A DNA stretch of 6,608 nucleotides from Planctomicrobium sp. (GTDB lineage Bacteria > Planctomycetota > Planctomycetia > Planctomycetales > Planctomycetaceae), in NCBI GenBank assembly GCA_018659505.1, contig JABJMI010000816.1, positions 1 through 6,608 on the forward strand, given 5' to 3'. Every line of letters begins with the position of its first letter. Position 1 is the stretch's first letter. Under the pieces are notes generated by a model. The model saw nothing but the letters and a program-made list of their open reading frames with translations. It did no database searches and had not been told where the DNA came from. The translations under genes and the position numbers were made by a program. Shown piece after piece: positions 6,597 to 6,608 of this stretch.

Positions 6597-6608
6597 TGTG
6601 TATAGCAA

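Noticed and set aside
1..6608. CRISPR array, tRNA/rRNA, insertion sequence, defence or toxin-antitoxin system
   Set aside because: I found no spaced direct repeats, cloverleaf, transposase, nuclease, reverse transcriptase or small paired genes on either strand.

Overview
The window is 6.6 kb of ordinary bacterial chromosome. It holds the 3' end of a peptide-type ABC transporter ATPase gene on the + strand, then two long genes on the - strand: a polytopic GT-C (ArnT/PMT-like) glycosyltransferase and a giant MscS-family mechanosensitive channel of the MscM/MscK type. The composition is moderate in GC. Large coiled-coil proteins, spacious intergenic regions and 'cacggag / ctctgcgtg' spacer motifs fit a Planctomycetota-like Gram-negative bacterium. 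That placement is an inference from style; no marker gene here proves it.

Layout. Positions 1-387 (+) carry the C-terminal half of an OppF/DppF-like ATPase, with the signature motif, Walker B, D-loop and H-loop all visible. Positions 388-591 separate two convergent genes and hold three small structures: a CACGGAG spacer repeat, a T5/A5/T5 triple that can form alternative hairpins, and a 57-bp imperfect palindrome centred on TGCCGGCA. Positions 592-2292 (-) encode the 566-residue glycosyltransferase. Positions 2293-2789 form a 497-bp gap without a credible gene; it holds a weak promoter candidate, short repeats before the glycosyltransferase, several hairpins and an inverted repeat of the CACGCAGAG type. 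Positions 2790-6608 (-) encode the mechanosensitive channel, whose reading frame stays open to the right edge, so its true start and promoter may lie outside.

How the genes relate. The glycosyltransferase and the channel share a strand but are about 500 bp apart, and they are probably separate transcription units. The ABC gene belongs to an operon that lies to the left. No shared pathway can be argued: one gene serves solute uptake, one modifies an envelope glycan or lipid, and one protects against osmotic downshock.

I did not find a new defence, mobile or RNA-based system. The items most worth a second look are the nested palindrome between the convergent genes, the spacer-repeat family, and the domain additions of the channel.
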